From Gemmata sp. (GTDB lineage: Bacteria; Planctomycetota; Planctomycetia; Gemmatales; Gemmataceae), in NCBI GenBank assembly GCA_025055115.1, contig JANWYJ010000020.1:1-59669 (forward strand): 59,669 nt of DNA. The letters are read 5' to 3'. The position numbers were made by a program, and so were the translations under genes. Shown piece by piece: positions 8,733 through 17,317 of this stretch; within the stretch, counting starts at the first letter, position 1; every line of letters begins with the position of its first letter. Below the pieces are notes generated by a model. It was not told where the DNA came from. It did not search any database and was given only the letters and a program-made list of their open reading frames with translations.

Positions 8733-10112
8733 TCACTCGATGACGAACGTGGCCACCCGATCCAGGTTCACCTGATCCGGTGGGTAATCCTTGCGCGCCG
8801 GCATCCGCGGATAAACCTCGGGGAATACATAGCGACCAGTGGGCCATTCGGCCGGCCAATCGTCGGGTAACTCCGCGGTGGTGAATCGTTGCTCCGGTCC
8901 AGGCGGGATTTTCCGACCACTGGCATCACGCAGCGGCACACCCACCAGCACCCGCGGACCATTGGGCGCAGCGGGCAATGCCTTCGTGGACACCACCGAC
9001 GAGACATTGAAGAAATCGTACTTCAAACCATCCCGATCCGCGGCCAACCGTTCGACCATCCGCCGCATCAACAGGTTCATCCGATCACGATCCTGGGGAT
9101 GAACCAAATCCAACTTGGGGGCACAAAACGCCACACGGGTGATCCACCGCGGCCGGAACTGATGAGGCAGAAATACCTTACTCAAGCCGCGCGCCATAGG
9201 ACCCAATAGCGGATGTTCCCCTGGTGCGAGAACCTCGAACAGATCGCGGATGATCTGGCGGTTGTCGTCGTACATGCCCACGCCACCCGCCAGAAGCATG
9301 GTGACATCCACCAACACCACCAACGCTGTGCACGAACGAAAGGCGGCGATGGTAGGCTCGACAATCGATTGGACATAACGATTATAACGCTCGGAGAATG
9401 ATTGGGCTAAGTCGGGATAGCGGTGGCGCAGCGATTCCGACAGGGGGCAAAATTGCTGCTGCTCATCCAGGCCGCAGTAACGCACTGCGGCCAGTTCCTC
9501 CGCCGACGCGGGCCGGGCCGGCTGACCTTTCAAGTCCAGTAAGAACGTGGAGGGCGACACCAGCGGCTTGTAGTTCAAAATCAGTTGAGCCAGAGCCAGT
9601 CGATACGTGGCCAATAGCTCGGTTTCTGTAACCTGTGCTTGCTGCAGCGTGTCTAAAAACGCGGCACAGCAGGTGCGGTAGGCCGTATCGTTGACGAACT
9701 GATGCAACATCCGTTCCGACCAAGCCGTGAAGTCCCGCCCCAGCATCGCGGCATCGGCAATGCGCTCGCCGGGCAGATCGTAGAGTTTCAGAAGGCAGTC
9801 GCTGAAAGTCCAATCCGAACGTTCAAATTGGCAGACGAATTGGGACCGATCTTTGGTCTTCTCCGGCCAACGGCCGTAGTTGACCAACGAATCGCGATAA
9901 CCGGTGTAGTTGAAGGCCGCCCAGCCGGCATCGGGTTCGCGGATCGTGAAGCGGCGGAGGGTGGTGCCGGGTGAGCCGATCGGGAACCGATCGGGGTCGT
10001 GGTCTTGGAGGTGGTTGATGAGCGAAGTCAGTAGGACAGTCTTGCCAGCATTGTAAAGACCCACCACTCCCACCCGAACTTCGGTCGTTTTCCAGCGCAG
10101 CAAATTGTTCAT
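8733..10112 (-). CDS. YcjX-like P-loop GTPase (DUF463 family)
   Basis: The start at 10112 gives 459 residues, close to E. coli YcjX (about 465). An extension to 10169 adds an unlikely cysteine/arginine-rich leader and was not used. The N-terminus carries a Walker A loop GLYNAGKT at residues 18-25. LYDLPGERIAD resembles a G3-type DxxG motif. TALVVLVDVTMLLAGGVGMY fits a core strand of the fold. YcjX proteins are cytoplasmic nucleotide-binding proteins linked in enterobacteria to the PspF/YcjF stress neighbourhood, but no psp gene is nearby, so the role here is open. It is convergent with the preceding DUF1549/1553 gene. Confidence 0.88.
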   Translation of the reverse strand: MNNLLRWKTTEVRVGVVGLYNAGKTVLLTSLINHLQDHDPDRFPIGSPGTTLRRFTIREPDAGWAAFNYTGYRDSLVNYGRWPEKTKDRSQFVCQFERSDWTFSDCLLKLYDLPGERIADAAMLGRDFTAWSERMLHQFVNDTAYRTCCAAFLDTLQQAQVTETELLATYRLALAQLILNYKPLVSPSTFLLDLKGQPARPASAEELAAVRYCGLDEQQQFCPLSESLRHRYPDLAQSFSERYNRYVQSIVEPTIAAFRSCTALVVLVDVTMLLAGGVGMYDDNRQIIRDLFEVLAPGEHPLLGPMARGLSKVFLPHQFRPRWITRVAFCAPKLDLVHPQDRDRMNLLMRRMVERLAADRDGLKYDFFNVSSVVSTKALPAAPNGPRVLVGVPLRDASGRKIPPGPEQRFTTAELPDDWPAEWPTGRYVFPEVYPRMPARKDYPPDQVNLDRVATFVIE

Positions 10113-10268
10113 CGTTGCTGGTTCTCCCCCACAACCCACCCTGCGGCGTTTTGAGCAGTAGCAACCCACAGGCCGGCCTGATGGCAGCTACGCTCAGGCC
10201 ATCCAACCCGGGAATTCTGCGATCCTTTACAATAAGCACAGGCCCCAAGTTCCTCGTGGGTGAGTTTT

Positions 10269-10688
10269 ATGTGTGCCCTGCGGTTGAGTCGGCTCGATCA
10301 CTGTTCGGTCATCATAACCGATGTCGGGAAAGCTCGCAGCTTCTACCGCGACGTGTTGGGTTTGACGGAGATTGCCAAACCCCGAACGTTCGATTTTGTG
10401 GCGCTGTGGTTTCAACTCGAAGATGGCCAGACGATCCATCTGTTGCAAAAGCCGCACGCGGATAGCCGCAGTCCGCGTCACTTCGCGCTGCGCGTGGCCG
10501 ATGCCCAAGCGGCCCGCGAACATTTCCGTGCCCACGGTATCGACATTCAAGAAACCGGCCCGATCCCCGGCTGCGATCGCTTTTTCGTTGTTGACCCCGA
10601 CGGCAACCGCATCGAAATCATCCAATGGTTGCAACCGTACGACCCGCTGACCAGCGGGGCCAACACCCTTGACGGAAACACGCGGTAA
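10269..10688 (+). CDS. VOC-family (glyoxalase/dioxygenase fold) protein
   Basis: A 139-residue single-domain vicinal-oxygen-chelate protein. It begins RLDHCSVIITDVGKARSFYR, matching the first metal-ligand histidine and strand-helix of the fold. It continues with HFALRVADAQAAREHF, a second candidate metal-ligand region, and ends FFVVDPDGNRIEIIQW, the usual final strand with the metal-ligand glutamate. Members include glyoxalases, fosfomycin-type enzymes and dioxygenases; the substrate cannot be assigned. GTG at 10260 is an alternative start. The last 39 bases of the gene are duplicated 71 bp downstream. Confidence 0.85.
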   Translation: MCALRLSRLDHCSVIITDVGKARSFYRDVLGLTEIAKPRTFDFVALWFQLEDGQTIHLLQKPHADSRSPRHFALRVADAQAAREHFRAHGIDIQETGPIPGCDRFFVVDPDGNRIEIIQWLQPYDPLTSGANTLDGNTR

Positions 10689-10751
10689 CCGTTAGCAGGG
10701 CTTCGGAGGGCCACCCGCTGACCAGCGGGGCCAGCACCCTTGACAGAAACC
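10642..10751. repeat. Direct repeat duplicating the 3' end of the VOC gene
   Basis: A 39-bp segment starting ACCCGCTGACCAGCGG at 10642-10680, inside the end of the VOC reading frame, recurs at 10713-10751 with two mismatches. The second copy is non-coding and sits between the VOC gene and uvrC. The repeat includes CCGCTGACCAGCGG, a perfect 14-bp palindrome, so each copy can form a short hairpin. Confidence 0.9.
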
Positions 10752-10789
10752 AGTGCTGGCCGCTACAATCAACTGTACGGAGGAACACC

Positions 10790-12136
10790 ATGCCGGAAGA
10801 CCCACAACCCGCCATCCGTCCCCCAACGCCCGACCCCTCGGAGCCGGCGGCCAAAGCTCGCGCCTTTCCCACCACGGCCGGTGTTTATCTGATGAAAGAC
10901 GCCAGCGGTAACGTCATTTACGTGGGCAAAGCCAAGAATCTCCGCAGCCGCGCTACATCCTACTTCAGTCCCGAGGCCATCCACGACCCGCGCATCCGCG
11001 ATTGGATCGGCCAGGTCCGCGATGTGGACTATATCGAAACGGCCGATCCCATTGCGGCGATCTTTCTGGAAGCGCGCATGATTAAAGACTTGCGGCCCAA
11101 GTTCAACAAGGAACTGAAGGACGACAAAACCTTCCCGTATCTGCAAATTCGCATCCGGGAGGAATTTCCCCGCGTGGAGATCACCCGAAAACCACGCCGC
11201 CGGGGTGTGCGGCTCTATGGGCCTTTCACCAGCGCCAAGAGTTTGCGCCAGGCGGTGGACGTATTGCAGCGGCTATTCCAATTTCGCACGTGCACCCTCG
11301 ACATCCGCTCCCACGAGAAACGGTGGAAGTGGTTCCGCCCCTGTTTGCTGCACAGCATTCGTCGCTGTACGGCACCGTGCAATCTGCGGGTGAGCCGGGA
11401 GGATTACCGCGCTCAGATCAAGAAGCTCATCTTGGTTCTGGAAGGCCAGAAGGACAAACTCATTGGCCGGATGAAGCGGGAGATGCTTGCGGCCAGTGAA
11501 GCTTTCAACTTCGAGAAGGCCCAACGTCTCCGCGACGAAATGACCGCTCTGGAGAAACTCGACTGCCGCGGCGATGTGAACACCGACGCTCAACCCGAAG
11601 TCTTTCCCATCGACCCCAAGAAAGGCCTGCGGGGATTGCAAAAAGTGCTGGGCCTGGCCAAGCCGCCGCGAACCATTGAAGGCATCGACATTGCTCACCT
11701 TGCCGGGCAGGATACGGTCGCGTCGGTGGTGGCGTTTCTCGATGGCTTGCCGTTCAAACCGGGTTATCGGCGATTCAAGATTCAGTCGGTGCCAGGCATC
11801 GACGATTTTGCCAGCCTGCGTGAGGTCGTCACGCGGCGGTTTCGCCGGCTGCGCGAGGACGACGAGGTTTTCCCCGATATTTTGCTCATCGACGGTGGCA
11901 AAGGGCAACTTCACGCCGCGTGCGACGCCTTTGCGGCACTGGGTATCGAGCCGCCGTGCGTGATTTCCTTGGCCAAACAACAGGAGGAGATTTTTCGCCC
12001 CGGTCGGGCCGAGCCGATCCGGCTGAGTCGGCATTCCGCGGCTTTGCGGCTGTTGCAATATGTTCGTGATGAAGCCCACCGATTCGCCCAGCACTACCAC
12101 CACATGCTGCGGCGCAAGCGCATCACCGACGAATAA
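10790..12136 (+). CDS. uvrC: UvrABC excinuclease subunit C, short form
   Basis: UvrC makes the 3' and 5' incisions of nucleotide excision repair. The 448 residues contain the GIY-YIG nuclease (GVYLMKDASG, IYVGKAKNLRSR, about residues 31-55), the UVR/UvrB-contact helix (SEAFNFEKAQRLRDEM, about 238-253) and the RNase H-like nuclease (EGIDIAHLAG, LLIDGGKGQL, RDEAHRFAQHYH). The protein stops right after that domain. It is about 150 residues shorter than the usual 600 and lacks the C-terminal tandem helix-hairpin-helix domain. The start has a purine-rich site (GGAGG) upstream. No frameshift was seen, so the truncation looks natural. Confidence 0.95.
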   Translation: MPEDPQPAIRPPTPDPSEPAAKARAFPTTAGVYLMKDASGNVIYVGKAKNLRSRATSYFSPEAIHDPRIRDWIGQVRDVDYIETADPIAAIFLEARMIKDLRPKFNKELKDDKTFPYLQIRIREEFPRVEITRKPRRRGVRLYGPFTSAKSLRQAVDVLQRLFQFRTCTLDIRSHEKRWKWFRPCLLHSIRRCTAPCNLRVSREDYRAQIKKLILVLEGQKDKLIGRMKREMLAASEAFNFEKAQRLRDEMTALEKLDCRGDVNTDAQPEVFPIDPKKGLRGLQKVLGLAKPPRTIEGIDIAHLAGQDTVASVVAFLDGLPFKPGYRRFKIQSVPGIDDFASLREVVTRRFRRLREDDEVFPDILLIDGGKGQLHAACDAFAALGIEPPCVISLAKQQEEIFRPGRAEPIRLSRHSAALRLLQYVRDEAHRFAQHYHHMLRRKRITDE

Positions 12137-12194
12137 TGCCCGGCTCCGAAGATAGCGAAGTTCATCACCGCGGTGCCCCCCCAACCACGATGCG

Positions 12195-12286
12195 GAGCTT
12201 CCCTTGGGGATGACGCCGACACGCCGGTGTGGTACATCGGCTACGACGCCGATCGACAAAGACGCCGAGCTTTCCTCGGGGGTGAC
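12195..12286. repeat. Imperfect 20-bp repeat in a convergent gap
   Basis: The convergent gap between uvrC and the SMP-30 gene (12137-12295) contains two imperfect copies of a 20-mer, GAGCTTCCCTTGGGGATGAC at 12195-12214 and a diverged copy at 12267-12286, with the motif GACGCCGA recurring between them. No gene is seen in the gap. Confidence 0.6.
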
Positions 12287-12295
12287 ATCTCTTTG

Positions 12296-13198
12296 TCACT
12301 GTCGGGCCGCGCCGCGAACACGCATCGGTATGGCGTACAATCCGGAGCTGGCCGTGATAAAGAGGGTTTTCTTGTCTTTGCCGCCGAAGCAGACGTTCGC
12401 GGTCCAGCGTTCGGGAACGTCGATGTGGGCGATTTTCTCACCGGTTTTGGCGAAGATCGTCACACCTTGACCGGTCAGATAGACATTCCCGTGTTCGTCG
12501 ATGGTCATGCCGTCGGAGCCTTGCTCGCAGAAGAGCTTGCGGTTTTTGAGCGTGCCATCCGGGTCGATGTCGTATTGATACGTCTTGTGGGCGCCGATGT
12601 CGGCCACATAGAGTGTTTTGCCATCGGGGGTGCCAATGAGGCCGTTGGGTTGTTTCAACTCGCCGGCCTTTGCACGGCTCAGCCGACCCTCGGGGCGGAG
12701 CAAGTAGACCGCGTTTTGGTCTTGTTCCGGTCCGCCGCGTTTCCAATACGAGCGTTTGTAATACGGATCGGTGAAAAAGGCGCTGCCATCGTCGCGAACC
12801 CAAACATCGTTGGGGCCGTTGAGCCGCTTACCATCGTAATCTTTGACGAGCACCGTGATTTTCTTGGTTGTCACGTCAATCTTCCACAACTCATTCTTTT
12901 CATCGGCACAGGCCCACAAATAACCGTCTTTGTCGAAGGCCAGACCATTGGAGCGGCCCGACGGTTCCAGGAAAAGGCTCAGTTTGCCGTCGGTGCTCCA
13001 CTTCCAGATGCGATCGTTCGGTTGATCGGTGAAGTACACATTTCCGTCGGCATCGGGGGCTGGGCCTTCGGTGAAGCGAAAATCGCCAGCGAGTTTTTTC
13101 ACTTTGGCCCCCGGTTCGACGGGGGATCGATCGTCGGCGACGATCGGGGTTGTCGTGGCGACAGTGAATGTGGCAAGCAGGAAGATCGTGCGCATCAT
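12296..13198 (-). CDS. Exported SMP-30/gluconolactonase/LRE-family protein
   Basis: Starting at 13198 gives 300 residues with a signal peptide (MMRTIFLLATFTVATTTPIV, cleavage near VADDR). An upstream extension is built from a duplicated sequence and was rejected. The six-bladed propeller shows the usual metal-site signatures: FTEGPAPDADGNVYFTD (glutamate ligand), KRLNGPNDVWVRDDG (asparagine ligand) and GSDGMTIDEHGNVY (aspartate ligand). Family members hydrolyse sugar lactones or related esters; the substrate here is unknown and the location is likely periplasmic. The neighbour ruvX lies upstream on the same strand but is separated by a duplicated spacer. Confidence 0.9.
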   Translation of the reverse strand: MMRTIFLLATFTVATTTPIVADDRSPVEPGAKVKKLAGDFRFTEGPAPDADGNVYFTDQPNDRIWKWSTDGKLSLFLEPSGRSNGLAFDKDGYLWACADEKNELWKIDVTTKKITVLVKDYDGKRLNGPNDVWVRDDGSAFFTDPYYKRSYWKRGGPEQDQNAVYLLRPEGRLSRAKAGELKQPNGLIGTPDGKTLYVADIGAHKTYQYDIDPDGTLKNRKLFCEQGSDGMTIDEHGNVYLTGQGVTIFAKTGEKIAHIDVPERWTANVCFGGKDKKTLFITASSGLYAIPMRVRGAARQ

Positions 13199-13231
13199 CG
13201 GTGTGGCTTCCCGTTGTGGAATCAAGAATCG

Positions 13232-13278
13232 ATCGATCCGTTCCATCCTGGAGAGAATCGATCCGTTCCATCCTGGAG
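13232..13278. repeat. Tandem 22-bp duplication upstream of the SMP-30 gene
   Basis: ATCGATCCGTTCCATCCTGG plus two more bases occurs at 13232-13253 and again, identical, at 13257-13278. The tract fills the short gap between the ruvX stop and the SMP-30 start, so it may include that gene's promoter or leader region. Confidence 0.9.
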
Positions 13279-13300
13279 GGAATAGTAATGCGGGCTTTTT

Positions 13301-13828
13301 TCATTCACTGCCATGGGCCGGCGCGCCGGCTTCAATGTAGGTTTGCAAGAGCATCTGCGCGGCGACACGATCCACCCGGGCTTTCCGTTGCCTTTGGGTG
13401 AGGTGGGTATCGAGCAAAACCGATTCCGCGGCCGCCGACGTATAGCGTTCATCCCACATCACCACGGGTAGATGCACCTCCGCGGCCAGCCAGGTCGCAA
13501 AGCGGCGGGCTTCGGCCGACATTTCGCTTTCTTCACCGTGGGCATGCAGGGGCAGGCCCACCACGATGCCCACCACGGCATTTTCGGTGACCAGCTGGCG
13601 GAAGCGCGTGATCATTGCGGGATTGTTGGGGATGGTGGCCACGGGTGATGCGATCCGCCGCTGTGGATCGCAGATCGCCAAACCGATGCGGCGACGGCCA
13701 TAATCCACGCCCAACAAACGCCCCTGGCGGGGGATCGGTCCCCGGACCGGCCCCACGGTAGTTGGATCGGCGGCAGCCGCGGCTGCCGCTGCAGCTGCCA
13801 TCGTCTGTTCGTGGCCCGGTTCGCTCAT
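13301..13828 (-). CDS. ruvX: Putative pre-16S rRNA nuclease / Holliday junction resolvase-like protein (YqgF)
   Basis: A 175-residue RNase H-fold protein of the RuvX/YqgF family, implicated in 16S rRNA 5'-end maturation. The active-site strand is RLLGVDYGRRRIGLAICD with aspartate at residue 42. The mid-domain glutamate-containing strand WDERYTSAAAES and the late aspartate in KARVDRVAAQMLLQTY are in place. The N-terminus is unusual: a run of ten alanines (residues 11-20) encoded by GCN repeats lies in a 35-residue extension before the fold, so a later start is possible. The gene overlaps manC by 4 bases and is probably the last gene of that operon. Confidence 0.94.
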   Translation of the reverse strand: MSEPGHEQTMAAAAAAAAAADPTTVGPVRGPIPRQGRLLGVDYGRRRIGLAICDPQRRIASPVATIPNNPAMITRFRQLVTENAVVGIVVGLPLHAHGEESEMSAEARRFATWLAAEVHLPVVMWDERYTSAAAESVLLDTHLTQRQRKARVDRVAAQMLLQTYIEAGAPAHGSE

Positions 13829-14913
13829 GTGTACTGCCCACGGCCGGTTGCTTTCAGCTTCTCCACGATCTCTTTCACTTTATCCTCATATTGGCGGGCG
13901 GCGACCAGCAGTGCGTTGCCGTCTTGGATGATGAGTAGATCGTTCACGCCATAGGTTGCGATCAGCCGGTCGGGATCGCCGACAATGACGCAGCGGTGCG
14001 TGTGAATGCCGCAGTGGTTGGCCAGAACGGTGTTGTGATCGGCATCTTGGGGGTTGCGTCGCTCTAGCGCCAGCCAACTGCCGACATCATCCCAGGTGAA
14101 CGGAGCCGTCAGAACCAACACCTTGCCATCGCGGGCCGCGTCCTGCATCACGGCATAGTCGATGCTGATTTTCTCGGCGGTGGGATAGTGGCTGCGAAAA
14201 ACCCGTTCAAAGTGGGGTCCATCCCAGGCCTCGGCGATGTGCAGTACCAATTCATGCAGAGCGGGTTTGCGGGCATGCAATTCAGCCAGAATGGTTCGTG
14301 GCTTCCACACGAAAATACCGCTATTCCAATCATACTGCCCGCTGGCGACATAGCGCTCCGCCGTCTCCGCGGGAGGTTTTTCGGCAAATTCCACAACCTG
14401 GTAGGCAGCGACATTCTGTCGGGCACCGATCGAGGCCCCGCGTTGGATGTAACCGTAGCCGGTGGCCGGAAACGTCGGCCGGATACCGAAGGTGATGAGT
14501 TTTTCGGGATGATCGTGAGCGAATTGTTCGGCGGCATGCAGGGCGCGGCGAAACTCTTGCACCGGTTCGATGACGTGATCGGCGGGCATCACGGCGATCG
14601 TGGCGTCGGGATCGACTTTGCCGATGATGGCGGCCCCCAAGCCGACACAGGGCGCGGTGTCACGTCCTTGGGGTTCGCCGATGATCTGGGATGCTGGCAG
14701 TTCCGGCAGCTGGCGGCGGGTTTCCGCGACGTGGGCTTCTCCCGTGATCACCCACGTGCGCTCCGGGGGAATGGGGGCGGCGATGCGGTCGACCGTTGCT
14801 TGGAGCAGTGTGCGATCACCGCTGAAGGTGAGAAACTGTTTGGGCCGGCTGGAGCGGCTACGGGGCCAAAAGCGGGTTCCCCCTCCGCCCGCCATGATCA
14901 TCGCATGCAGCAT
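13825..14913 (-). CDS. manC: Mannose-1-phosphate guanylyltransferase
   Basis: Makes GDP-mannose from mannose-1-phosphate and GTP for polysaccharide and glycan synthesis. The 362 residues begin with MLHAMIMAGGGGTRFWPRSR, the nucleotide-binding signature, followed by RPKQFL with the catalytic lysine region. Other family blocks include VMPADHVIEPVQEF, GYGYIQRG and VEFAEKPP. FTWDDVGSWLAL is a strong GDP-mannose pyrophosphorylase signature. The C-terminal phosphomannose isomerase domain of bifunctional ManC/AlgA enzymes is absent. It lies 7 bp after the UDP-sugar pyrophosphorylase gene and overlaps ruvX, forming a three-gene operon. Confidence 0.95.
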   Translation of the reverse strand: MLHAMIMAGGGGTRFWPRSRSSRPKQFLTFSGDRTLLQATVDRIAAPIPPERTWVITGEAHVAETRRQLPELPASQIIGEPQGRDTAPCVGLGAAIIGKVDPDATIAVMPADHVIEPVQEFRRALHAAEQFAHDHPEKLITFGIRPTFPATGYGYIQRGASIGARQNVAAYQVVEFAEKPPAETAERYVASGQYDWNSGIFVWKPRTILAELHARKPALHELVLHIAEAWDGPHFERVFRSHYPTAEKISIDYAVMQDAARDGKVLVLTAPFTWDDVGSWLALERRNPQDADHNTVLANHCGIHTHRCVIVGDPDRLIATYGVNDLLIIQDGNALLVAARQYEDKVKEIVEKLKATGRGQYT

Positions 14914-14920
14914 CCGTCGG

Positions 14921-16315
14921 TTACCTCAGTACGTGCGGGCCGTGCAGGACCTTCTCCTGCAGAAGAACGGTTTGGGCATGAATTTTTTCCGCCAATTCCT
15001 CGGCATCCAGAGCCAATAGCGGCGAAATTTCCACCGGATGCCCGCGGGTGTCAATACCGGCTTGCGCCAGCCATTGGGTATGCAGCGCGATCATGGCGGC
15101 TCGGGCCGTTTCGGGCGAATCCGGCCCGTGGGCATTCTTGATGGGTGCAAATTCTTCGGCCCGCGCGGTGGGGACGACCAACCACCGTTCCGCATGCGGC
15201 AATGCATCGAAGATGAAGCGCTCGAATTTGACCGCGTTGGCCTGACCTGCAGGTTTCACGACGTCCCCGCGCTGCGGGTCGAAATGTTCCACCTCTTTGA
15301 AAGCCGGACGATAGGGCAAACTGTCGGCGGCCATTTCGGTCACGCGCTGCAGGTAGGTCATGCGGAAAACATGAATCGCCGGGCTGCCTGCCCGAAAACG
15401 CAATTCTCCGCCAGCCTCCCGCGCCGCGGCCAACTCGGGGGGAAGCAACGAATACTCGATGATGGCACAACGACCGCGGGAGGCGACCAGGACCCCCACC
15501 TTTTCGGCCGGATCGGTTTTGATAACCACTTTCGATGAAGCCTCCGCGGCCGTGGCAATGTGGCGGCCGAGAAAGCCGGGATCGCACACTTTCACCAAGG
15601 GATTATCGACTTGGAAGTAGAAAAGATGTTCCACGCCGCGATCCATCAATTCACTGAGCAAGCCAGAATCGGCCAGGGCCGTGAAAGCGCCACCATGACC
15701 GTTGGGGCTGAGTAAGAGCTTGCCGGGAGCGGCGAGCAATAATTGGCCAGTGTCGGCCCCCACCGCGGGCATGGTGCCTTGTTGGAAGAACCGCACTTGT
15801 GTGCGTGCCAGGCCAAAGTAGTTGTTCTCCTCGAAGTAGGCCCGGGTCGGGGCGTCGGTCGCGGGGCTGGTCATGATGAGAAACAATAGCGGCCGACGGT
15901 AGCGGCGGCTGAGGGCCAGAACTTTTTCCGCATGAATTTGATAGAGCGTCGCCCCGGAAACCGCCCCTACGGGAAACATCCCCTTGGGTTCGGAGGTTTT
16001 CAGCCGGGTTGCTTGCCCCCCGGCGACCAATAGCACCGCGACTTGCCCCTGCCGCAGAGCGTCTTCCCCCCGGGCTTTTTCCTCCGCGGTGAACGTCGGA
16101 GCGGTCAGTGGTACTGGCTCGAGGCTGTCAGGAAGCGTGTTTTTCGTCGTAAGTACTTGTCGATAAAGATTTTCCAGCTCCGCCAGATCAATTGCCGCCA
16201 ACTGCTCCACGAGCTGAGCGCGTTGGGTATGATCCAATTGGTCCCACCCATACAGAACGTGGTCCTGATGATGGCGGCGGAGGCGTTCGCGAAGTTCCGC
16301 GGGTGGGGTGGACAT
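14921..16315 (-). CDS. UDPGP-family UTP-sugar-1-phosphate uridylyltransferase
   Basis: A 464-residue eukaryote-type (UDPGP family) pyrophosphorylase, closer in layout to UDP-N-acetylhexosamine pyrophosphorylases (UAP1/AGX1) than to bacterial GalU. The uridine-binding loop is LLVAGGQATRLKTSEPKGM (about residues 95-113). FYFQVDNPLVKVCDPGFLG and VGVLVASRGRCAIIEYS match the conserved sugar-binding and metal-binding stretches of the family. VKFERFIFDALPHAE is another recognisable block. It makes UDP-GlcNAc or UDP-glucose; sequence inspection alone does not decide which. It heads the operon with manC and ruvX. Confidence 0.88.
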   Translation of the reverse strand: MSTPPAELRERLRRHHQDHVLYGWDQLDHTQRAQLVEQLAAIDLAELENLYRQVLTTKNTLPDSLEPVPLTAPTFTAEEKARGEDALRQGQVAVLLVAGGQATRLKTSEPKGMFPVGAVSGATLYQIHAEKVLALSRRYRRPLLFLIMTSPATDAPTRAYFEENNYFGLARTQVRFFQQGTMPAVGADTGQLLLAAPGKLLLSPNGHGGAFTALADSGLLSELMDRGVEHLFYFQVDNPLVKVCDPGFLGRHIATAAEASSKVVIKTDPAEKVGVLVASRGRCAIIEYSLLPPELAAAREAGGELRFRAGSPAIHVFRMTYLQRVTEMAADSLPYRPAFKEVEHFDPQRGDVVKPAGQANAVKFERFIFDALPHAERWLVVPTARAEEFAPIKNAHGPDSPETARAAMIALHTQWLAQAGIDTRGHPVEISPLLALDAEELAEKIHAQTVLLQEKVLHGPHVLR

Positions 16316-16352
16316 GGTTCACTCGCCTTTCCGAGCTTTCCCGCTGCGCTAG

Positions 16353-16386
16353 CCTTGGCGGCTGTGACGCCTTGGCGGCTGTGACG
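16353..16386. repeat. Perfect 17-bp tandem duplication
   Basis: CCTTGGCGGCTGTGACG is repeated twice head to tail (16353-16369 and 16370-16386) in the 76-bp gap between the MBL hydrolase stop and the start of the sugar-nucleotide operon. It lies just outside the MBL gene stop codon. Confidence 0.95.
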
Positions 16387-16391
16387 TTGGG

Positions 16392-17195
16392 CTAGAACGG
16401 AAACTTCAAGCCATCGTAGGCTGGTTCAACGCCGGGCGGCAGCGTGGTCATCAACTCGTCGTAGTCCATCGTATGGGCCATGTGGGTTAAGTAGGCGCGG
16501 TGTGGCCGCAAGCGAGCGATTGTTTCCAACGCTTGTTCGAGGCTGAAATGGGCCGGGTGCGGTTTGCCCGGACGCAGAGCGTCGATGATCAAGACTTCCA
16601 AATCTTCCAACAAAGGCCAACTGCGCTCGGGAATGGCGCTGACATCCGTACAATACGCCACATTACCCACGCGAAAGCCCAAGACGTTGAACTTCCCATG
16701 ATGCAACGGAATCGGGGTGAACAGTTCCCCCAACACTTCAAAGGGGCGTTCATCGATGCGTCGTGGTTCCAATCGTGGCACCATGCCCATCGGCAAACCG
16801 TCGTTCACGGGGTCAAAGGCATAGCCGAAGGCTTGCCGGATGACCGCCTCCACTTCGTCGGTACAAAAGATGGGCAAGGGGCCGTGGAGCTTGACGGGAA
16901 AAATCCGCAAATCATCCAGTCCGTACAGATGATCAACATGATAATGCGTATAAACGACGGCGTGAACGATCTTGACGTTCTCGCGGAGCAACTGCAATCG
17001 TAACTCCGGCGTGGTGTCGATGAGGATATTGCCGCGGGGAGTACGAATCAGCACCGAACAGCGATAGCGGTGATTTTTCGGATTGGCGGAAGTGCAAACG
17101 CGGCAATCGCAGCCCAGCATCGGCACACCCATCGACGTGCCGGTGCCCAAGAAGGTGAAAGTTCGTTGACCGGTATGCGGATCGTGCATTCTCAC
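16392..17195 (-). CDS. MBL-fold metallo-hydrolase (PhnP-like)
   Basis: A 267-residue cytoplasmic metallo-beta-lactamase-fold hydrolase. FTFLGTGTSMGVPMLGCDC and CTSANPKNHRYRCS match the PhnP/lipoyltransferase-associated phosphodiesterase subgroup. The metal-binding motif HxHxDH is present as THYHVDHLYGL (about residue 80). Further ligands are likely the histidine in PIPLHHGKFNVLGF, the aspartate in AYCTDVSAIPE and the terminal histidine in AYLTHMAHTMDY. Likely a phosphodiesterase acting on a small cyclic or nucleotide-like substrate. No phn genes are nearby. A second ATG six bases in is an equally good start. Confidence 0.9.
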   Translation of the reverse strand: MRMHDPHTGQRTFTFLGTGTSMGVPMLGCDCRVCTSANPKNHRYRCSVLIRTPRGNILIDTTPELRLQLLRENVKIVHAVVYTHYHVDHLYGLDDLRIFPVKLHGPLPIFCTDEVEAVIRQAFGYAFDPVNDGLPMGMVPRLEPRRIDERPFEVLGELFTPIPLHHGKFNVLGFRVGNVAYCTDVSAIPERSWPLLEDLEVLIIDALRPGKPHPAHFSLEQALETIARLRPHRAYLTHMAHTMDYDELMTTLPPGVEPAYDGLKFPF

Positions 17196-17317
17196 GGGGC
17201 TATTTCATCGCCGGTCGGGGATGCTGACAAGGTGAATTTGCGGATGGCTGAACCGAAAAACTCCGTGGGCAGGCTCCAGGCCAAGGCCCACGGAGGGCGT
17301 GCACCAACGGCAAGGTC

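Noticed and set aside
11273-12259. Long open frame on the minus strand opposite uvrC
   Set aside because: Composition and position follow from the GC-rich codon bias of uvrC; no family sequence was seen.
14188-15141. Long plus-strand open frame opposite manC
   Set aside because: It is a shadow of the manC and UDP-sugar pyrophosphorylase genes, both of which have clear motifs.
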